Shown: one piece after another, positions 58,581 to 64,000 of the stretch
Numbering within the stretch: position 1 is the stretch's first letter
Layout of the letters: each line of letters opens with the position of its first letter
Assembly: GCA_002270565.1 (NCBI GenBank)
Contig: NQMI01000002.1
Coordinates: 186,001-250,000, forward strand
Reading direction: 5' to 3'
Source of the DNA: Stenocarpella maydis
Taxonomy: Eukaryota; Ascomycota; Sordariomycetes; Diaporthales; Diaporthaceae
DNA: 64,000 bases
Notes under the pieces: generated by a model
The model's input: only the letters and a program-made list of their open reading frames with translations
Told to the model about the DNA's origin: nothing
Databases searched by the model: none
Program-made: the position numbers and the translations under genes

Positions 58581-60011
58581 CTTCTGACTTGTAGGTCTGT
58601 GGGCGACAGAATCGAGCCAGGAGGTCGAGAAGGGTCGAGGTGAATGTGTGATGCTGCTGCCGAGCGACCAATGGTTGCTGGCTCTCCTGCGACCTAGAGT
58701 CTTGTGGCCGCAGATAGGCGCTGTCGTTGTTGTTATCGCTGTCGTTGGGCTCAATCTCGTGATGATGGTGGCGCAAACGGAAGTGGGAAACAGCGTTCTC
58801 GTGCTGCGCATATAGACTGACAACCACCTGGGCAGCTCTCAAAACCATTTAGCCGCAGGTGCTGCGCCTGGATGCCATCACTGCCTGGCAGGCTGAATTG
58901 TACTAACCCTCATGATGAAGGAGCAACTGTAATGGGATCACAATGAAAGGCATCAAGGGAAGATGGTGTTAATAGTGCTGGAGGGAAACTGGAACGAATT
59001 CGGACTAGCCCTCAGGGCAACGTGTTCTAGTATACGATGTAGTGTAAGGTCAGTACTATATGTTCTGGTTAAGCGAGAACTCTAATTAGTGTTTGCAAGG
59101 GTATGTTACAGATCACATTAAAGCTAAACATTCTATTTTTGTCGCTATTTAATGCCAGTTCAAAACTTAAGTTCTCCTATTTGGCAAAGCCTATATTTTT
59201 ATTTAAGGCTGAGTCTTAGGGCAGGGACCCCATGCACAGATCTCTTATCGATAAGGTTATCCTACCTACACCTGCAGTCCAGAGGGCTTTTCCACTCTCT
59301 CTTTCTGCTTCCTGTCTTCCTCAGGCTCGCCTTCTCTTGAGAATTGACGTAGTTTGGTGTAAATATTGAGCCCTTATGCCATAAAGCGCAAGTGATGTCT
59401 CACGGAGCCTGTGATGCTCGGCAGCGCGGAATACCCTCCTACCCTCCTCCTCTCTTATCTCCCTCCCATATACCTCCACCTCATTTCTTCCTCTCTCCTC
59501 CGCCTCTACCTTGCTTTTTCGTGCCTTGAAAACTGGGCAGTTTTACATAGTCAAATTTCCTGTGCACTTCCGGGGAGGTTATCTACTTGTGCGACCTCCG
59601 TAACAGGCATCATCCAACACCACGCACGAGCACAATCAATTCCTAGTTACCTAGGTACATATTCAGGATAGTGGCAGTTTTTGGTGCGATCTCTGCCAAA
59701 TTATGTATGTGAGGAAGCTGGCATTTCTCAGCCTATATTTCTTGCGACTGGACCATTAGAAAAGCATCCTATGCGCTAACTATGGCTTGTTTTTGGTTAT
59801 TCCAGATGGTAATCTTGGACATTCTGTCGATAATAGGGGCTATCAGTTTCATAAATCTGAACAATCGCCCCTTTTGTTTCGTGCTAACTATACTCGTCGG
59901 ACATTTAGCCTGAAAAAGACTACACCATGTTCCCGACGATTTGGTGGGAGGTGGCGTCTCCTTGGCCCTGTAGAGTAGTCAAAGGCATTGCAGCATAAGT
60001 CTGTTCTTGAA
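58581..60011. other. Intergenic, T/C-rich in part
   Basis: The first 300 bases are presumably promoter and leader of the acidic-tail gene. A minus-strand open frame at 58483-58848 could be an alternative 5' exon but is unconvincing. CT-rich tracts near 59430-59510 and decayed-looking sequence fill the rest. Confidence 0.45.
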
Positions 60012-61057
60012 CTATTTCCGCACAGGCTGCAAGAGCTTCTGGCAGTCAAAAACCTTCTGCGGGTCCATCATGCCGAGCTCGGCAAGCCTCTTCATCACCC
60101 GGATGGCCCAGTACTGGCAGTTCTCCTTGACCTCCTTCCTGCTCTTAGCCCGAGGAGGGGGCTCAGACTCGGCAACGTTCTTGACGATTTTCTCCAGCTC
60201 CGGGGTGAGACCGGGTACCAGGACAAAATACTGCCATACCAGTGGGTCAGCCACTCAGCACGGCGGTCTTGGGTATTACGCCAAGCATGCAGCGGGATGC
60301 GTGGAGGACCAGGGATGACCGAGAGAAGGGCTTACGTCTCGAATATCCGGGTTGATCAATGCGGGAACAGGGACGCCGGCCTGCCAGTAGTTAGTATCTC
60401 TTGCTCGGTCTACCCCGGAACTGAAACGCGTCTGGATGCTTGAAGCATGAGCCACGAACCTGATTCGGCCGGTAATCCATAAACTCAGCGTCGCCCGAGA
60501 CCTATACAGTATTGAGAGCCAGATTCCAAAGGACTAAGGAAGAAGCTTAATTCGAATACAGGATGAAGCAGGCCACAGTGAGCCAGTAATTATGCGACAT
60601 GCGCTCTGGGGAGATCATTATTCGTTAGCAAACGAAGTCTCTAGAAACCGACCTGATAGACATTTCCCTCAAGGTCGCCGCCCTCCAAATCGGCTGTCTC
60701 AAGGCTCCAGTGAAAAGGCTCACCCTCTGCCTGGTTGTGGCGGACGAGGTATAGCTGCTTGCAGCGGGAGGTAGGCTGTGTGTTGTCAGGTGGCGCCTCG
60801 ACCTTCTTCCAGGCCGTCCTGGTGCCGTCTGTGTTGCGTGTGCGTACGTCTATGCCGGTTAGTAATTGGATCCTGGGCTGATGACGCTTTTCAAGGCATA
60901 AATTTGTGTGGGCGAGCTTACAAGATGCTCCGTTCGCTATGGTGGCAAACTCCTTCCTCAGCCCAACGCGCTTCATGGTCACGTCTGGGTCCTGAGAGCT
61001 AACGGAGAGGTCGGAACCGGCACTACTAGGGCGCCGCGGCATTGAGGAGCCGCTCAT
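60012..61057 (-). CDS. Five-exon conserved fungal protein of unknown function
   Basis: Exons on the minus strand: 60922-61057, 60653-60849, 60460-60501, 60336-60380 and 60012-60230, giving 212 residues from the ATG at 61057. Intron 1 (GTAAGC, TACTAAC, CATAG) is 72 bp, in frame and stop-free, so it hides inside a longer open frame. Other donors are GTCGGT, GTTCGT and GTAAGC. An in-frame ATG at 61423 would add 122 residues of random-looking sequence. Conserved blocks are QLYLVRHNQAEGEPFHWSLE, NVYQVSGDAEF, then ESEPPPRAKSRKEVKENCQY with WAIRVMKRL. I associate the set H-x-x-G-EPFHWSL ... VYQV-x-GDAE ... ENCQ-x-W with a small fungal family of unknown role. The spaced His, Asp and Cys could be catalytic (papain-like-fold idea), which is speculation. 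Confidence 0.75.
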
Positions 61058-61995
61058 CCTAGGAGTTCCAGTAAGGTTGTCAAGTCGACTGCTTGAAGAC
61101 TCCTTTGTCTCGGGTGAGTTGGTCAACAGATAGGACGCATCAGTAGCACAGAATACCCCAGAGGTTTGCTTTAGCTCAGAGTACGAGAGACCATAACTGG
61201 CACGCTCGATGTCGGGAGCATAATATAACCAGGCAGGGTCGGCCACAAGGCCTGCACTATTCTCCGCCAACTCCCCGTGTTGGCTTTGCCCAGTCAAGTG
61301 CAGGCAGCCACCAACATAAACGTGGGCCATGGCTTTAGCGACTGCCAACGGCGTCAGCATGTGTGGGCCCGAATTGTTTGTCATAGGAGTCACACCCATA
61401 GCAGTGAATATTGCAAATTTCACAGCACCATTTTGGCTGGCCTACCCAATATTCACCTATTCCTAGACTTCCCAATCCACACCTGCTTCAACTAGCAGTA
61501 GGTACCAGAGGCATCAGGCATAGCGTGGACCAACCAATATGTGGGTCAGTCTTGTCATTAGAACAGTAGGATTGCATGCGTGCATGCCTCTCGTGGGCTT
61601 TGTTTTTATGCAGGGTCTTACTCAGGTGCCCGGAGGGGATCGCCAACTGGAACATCAACCATGATCAAGCACCACTCGATACAGACAAATTTAAGCCCGC
61701 ATCACTGCAAATTCGACAGACCCAAACATGGCGGACTTGCCCTGCCTTGTTGATAGGAAATCGGGCTGAATTCGAATGTTTTGGTCTTTTCGTCGCCCAG
61801 TCCATTTAATATGATAAATCCATTTCAATTACCCCGGATTTGCGGAGAAACGCGGGGTGATGGCGCGATTTCAAGCCGAAAGAGGCGGCAAATGGGCGGG
61901 GATATAAATAGTTATCCGAATAACAACCACCTCCTCCTCAGTCTAGGTGAGCCGCAAGCCAAGTCTTTTCCGTCCCACATCTCGCGACAATTACC
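61058..61995. other. Divergent promoter region
   Basis: It lies between the minus-strand orphan and the plus-strand aldolase, so it probably serves both promoters. The open frame on the minus strand up to 61423 may be leader. GATATAAATA at 61900-61909, about 90 bp before the aldolase ATG, is a plausible TATA box. Confidence 0.5.
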
Positions 61996-62967
61996 ATGAA
62001 TCGTTTTCTCAGCCAAGCAGCTTATAGGCCAGCCGGCTCCATCAGAGCAGCGTGTGTAAGAAGCTGCCGGCGAGGCATCACAACCTCAACATCGCGCCCC
62101 CTTGCCTCAATCCAACCGCAGACAGCAACACCTGCGACGCCTCACAGAGCACCACCCACCGCAGTGCAGTCCCTGGGCAAGACCAAGACCGGCCGCGACC
62201 TGCGCATCCGCAGCTACCCACGCTTCGCCACCCTCGAGGAGGAGCGCCAGTACCGCAAGGAGCACCTCGCAGCCGCCTTCCGCATCTTCGCGGACCGGGG
62301 CTACGACGAGGGCGTCGCCGGCCACATATCGGTGCGGGACCCGATCCTGACGGACCACTTCTGGCTGAACCCGCTCTCGGCGCACTTCTCCCAGATCCGC
62401 GTGTCGGACCTCATCCTCGTCGACGAGCACGGCGCCATCGTCGAGGGCGACGAGCCGATCAACACCGCTGCCTTCACCATCCACGGCGCCATCCACCGCT
62501 GCCGCCCGGATGTGCACGCCGCGTGCCATGCGCATAGCGTGCATGGAAAGGCGTTTAGCGCCTTTGGGAGGGAGCTGGAGATGATCACGCAGGACTCGCT
62601 GCGCTTCTATGGCAGCCACGCCGTGTACCGGCATTTTGGCGGCGTGGTGGTTGATGCAGACGAGGGGGCCCGCATCGCGGGTGCTTTGGGCGATGGCAAG
62701 GCTGTAATTCTGCAGAACCATGGTCTCTTGACTGTTGGGCAGAGTGTCGATGAGGCTGCGTTTTGGTTCATGTCGCTGGACCGGACATGTCAGGCACAGC
62801 TGCTGGCTGATGCGGCTGCGGCGGGTGGGTATGAGAAGGTGCTAATCGATGAGGACGAGTGCAGGTTTTCAGCACAGAGCGTCGGGGGCCCAGAGAAGGG
62901 ATGGCTTGCTTTCCAGCCGTATTATGACGAGATACTGGCCAAGACGAAGGGTGATTTCTTGAAGTGA
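61996..62967 (+). CDS. Class II aldolase/adducin-domain protein with mitochondrial-type presequence
   Basis: This is an intronless 323-residue frame. Residues 1-50 are Arg/Ser/Ala-rich without acids (RFLSQAAYRPAGSIRAACVR), typical of a mitochondrial presequence; localisation is inference. The class II aldolase domain (about 85-295) shows GVAGHISVRDP, HACHAHS-type metal ligands His178 and His180 followed by HGKAFSAFG, and the third ligand His242 in ILQNHGLLTVG. The retained H-x-H plus distal His suggests a metal-dependent enzyme rather than an adducin-like structural protein. The substrate is unknown. Fungal paralogues of this type (such as fission yeast Mug14) are poorly characterised. The downstream VGGPEKGWLAFQPYYDEI tail is family-typical. 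Confidence 0.92.
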   Translation: MNRFLSQAAYRPAGSIRAACVRSCRRGITTSTSRPLASIQPQTATPATPHRAPPTAVQSLGKTKTGRDLRIRSYPRFATLEEERQYRKEHLAAAFRIFADRGYDEGVAGHISVRDPILTDHFWLNPLSAHFSQIRVSDLILVDEHGAIVEGDEPINTAAFTIHGAIHRCRPDVHAACHAHSVHGKAFSAFGRELEMITQDSLRFYGSHAVYRHFGGVVVDADEGARIAGALGDGKAVILQNHGLLTVGQSVDEAAFWFMSLDRTCQAQLLADAAAAGGYEKVLIDEDECRFSAQSVGGPEKGWLAFQPYYDEILAKTKGDFLK

Positions 62968-63137
62968 GGTTGGATGATCGATGTATAGATTAGGAAAAGG
63001 TGGAAATTTGAGGCAACTGGTAAAAACGTAGCCCTCTGTCGATTTAATCCTTCAGCGCCGTTGGGTAAGATCTGGCACATCCAAGGAAGTTCATTGACAA
63101 TCATCAGCCACCCCAAGTTTCTCGCCACGCAGCATCA

Positions 63138-63203
63138 ACACCCCGAAGGCCTTGAGCTCCCCTCGCATTGTCTGACGTTGATTGGTGTAAAACGGCCCAG
63201 CGG
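63138..63203. repeat. 66-bp dispersed repeat, copy B
   Basis: It is the same block and orientation as 46249-46314, differing at only a few positions. Sequence on both sides is unrelated between the two copies. Confidence 0.85.
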
Positions 63204-63359
63204 TCTAGGATCCTAGGCTGCGAGTGCTCTGACGTGCAAATTTCACCGCGCAATCTTTATCTGAGGTTCTAAGGTCGACGCAGCGCTTCTACTCAAAACG
63301 CTGTCTGTGGAAACCGAAACTTGGCCCCCCCCCCCAACATGACTATCAGCTAATCCATC

Positions 63360-63600
63360 TAAATCAACCCTTTACGAACACATTTTTACAAGTCTGCTTA
63401 TATAATACCTATATATTTTTAATCTTATATTTAATTTTCTTTATTTAATTAAAACTTCTATTATTAATATAATTTTCTTATAAAATATTAAAAAGTAAAT
63501 GTTAGTTTATCTTCAGAATATTAATATACTGTAAGCATATATATAAAAATATGTTATAATAAATTAGTTAAATAGATTATCTAATAGTCGTTTAGGGGGT
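63360..63600. repeat. Extreme AT-rich island, RIP-like
   Basis: About 230 bp is nearly pure A/T and rich in TA steps, sharply bounded by ordinary GC DNA. That composition is typical of repeats after repeat-induced point mutation; the original element is unrecognisable. Confidence 0.7.
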
Positions 63601-63793
63601 TGGACTAAGTTTCGTTTTCAACCGACAGCGACGTGCATCAAATCGCATCTGCTTTTCCAAGAAGACCTTCAAACTCACGTGTCATCAGCAGAGGTACCCA
63701 CTCTTCGGAACAGCGGTGACCACTTCTTTCGCTTGCAGGTGCTGCCGCAGAGGCCAGAACTTCATGTTCTCTTTTGTTGACTTCAAGCCCCCA

Positions 63794-64000
63794 ATGCTCC
63801 TCAAAATGTCGTCAACAGACACTTTCCAAGGGTTCCAAACGGACCCAAGCCCTAAAGATACAGACATGGATGACGCCCCGCCCAGTCAGCCCCGAAGAGC
63901 TCCTCCAATTGCCTTCGACTTCGTCCAAGTACTCGCATACAGACCCCATACGGACCAGAATCCACAAATCAGCCAGCAGGGTACTGGAGACAACGATCAG
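63794..64000 (+). CDS. Partial ORF running off the right edge
   Basis: From the ATG at 63794 (or the in-frame ATG at 63806) the frame stays open for 69 codons to the window end. It encodes polar, Asp/Pro/Gln-rich sequence (DTDMDDAPPSQPRRAPPIAF, then DFVQVLAYRPH). An acceptor-like TTCGCTTGCAG upstream at about 63738 leaves open that this is an internal exon. No domain is recognisable in the visible part. Confidence 0.35.
   Translation, partial: MLLKMSSTDTFQGFQTDPSPKDTDMDDAPPSQPRRAPPIAFDFVQVLAYRPHTDQNPQISQQGTGDNDQ

Larger units (their letters stand above)
62968..63793. other. Repeat-bearing intergenic region
   Basis: It holds the second copy of the 66-bp repeat, a C-run near 63326 and an AT-rich island, with no gene. 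Confidence 0.6.

Overview
The window is nuclear DNA of a filamentous ascomycete (Pezizomycotina), most probably a Sordariomycete. The evidence is short introns of about 50-130 bp with GTRNGT donors and CTAAC/CTGAC branch motifs, a complete white-collar-1 photoreceptor gene, an RTA1-like membrane protein, an FAD monooxygenase fused to a membrane domain, and long gene-poor spacers full of microsatellites. The class is inferred from protein flavour only; no marker gene fixes the species.

Layout. 1-7.1 kb: an RTA1-like 7-TM gene (four exons) and a Pro/Gln-rich orphan ORF, separated by a long spacer. 7.1-13.2 kb: gene desert with a 48-T tract. 13.2-18.6 kb: a head-to-tail array of three diverged paralogues of a family I do not recognise, each with an N-terminal Cys/His module and a Gly/Pro/Tyr-rich body. 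Copy 1 is cut by an in-frame TAG, copy 2 is frameshifted in an 11-G run, and copy 3 is intact. 18.9-19.7 kb: a four-exon minus-strand gene resembling I66 (cospin-like) protease inhibitors. 19.8-26.2 kb: gene-poor, AT-richer DNA with a decayed membrane-protein fragment and a broken AAA-ATPase. 29.2-32.5 kb: wc-1. 34-44 kb: a stretch of decaying accessory genes (orphan with coiled-coil tail, a conserved ascomycete DUF-type gene, a MADS-like fragment, and a large multi-exon gene with one frameshift). 46.9-49.5 kb: FAD monooxygenase with a C-terminal polytopic membrane domain and a GC-AG intron. 50.4-50.9 kb: a small secreted protein. 55.3-58.6 kb: two orphan genes with Cys/His modules. 60.0-63.0 kb: a five-exon orphan and a class II aldolase/adducin protein. 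63.4-63.6 kb: an extreme AT-rich island, then a partial ORF running off the right edge.

Function. No single pathway joins the genes. Conserved single genes (wc-1, RTA1-like, aldolase) are intact, whereas accessory genes between them are often broken. That contrast argues for real pseudogenisation rather than uniformly poor sequence, although single-base homopolymer errors cannot be excluded at individual sites. The most novel element is the three-copy tandem family at 13.4-18.4 kb.
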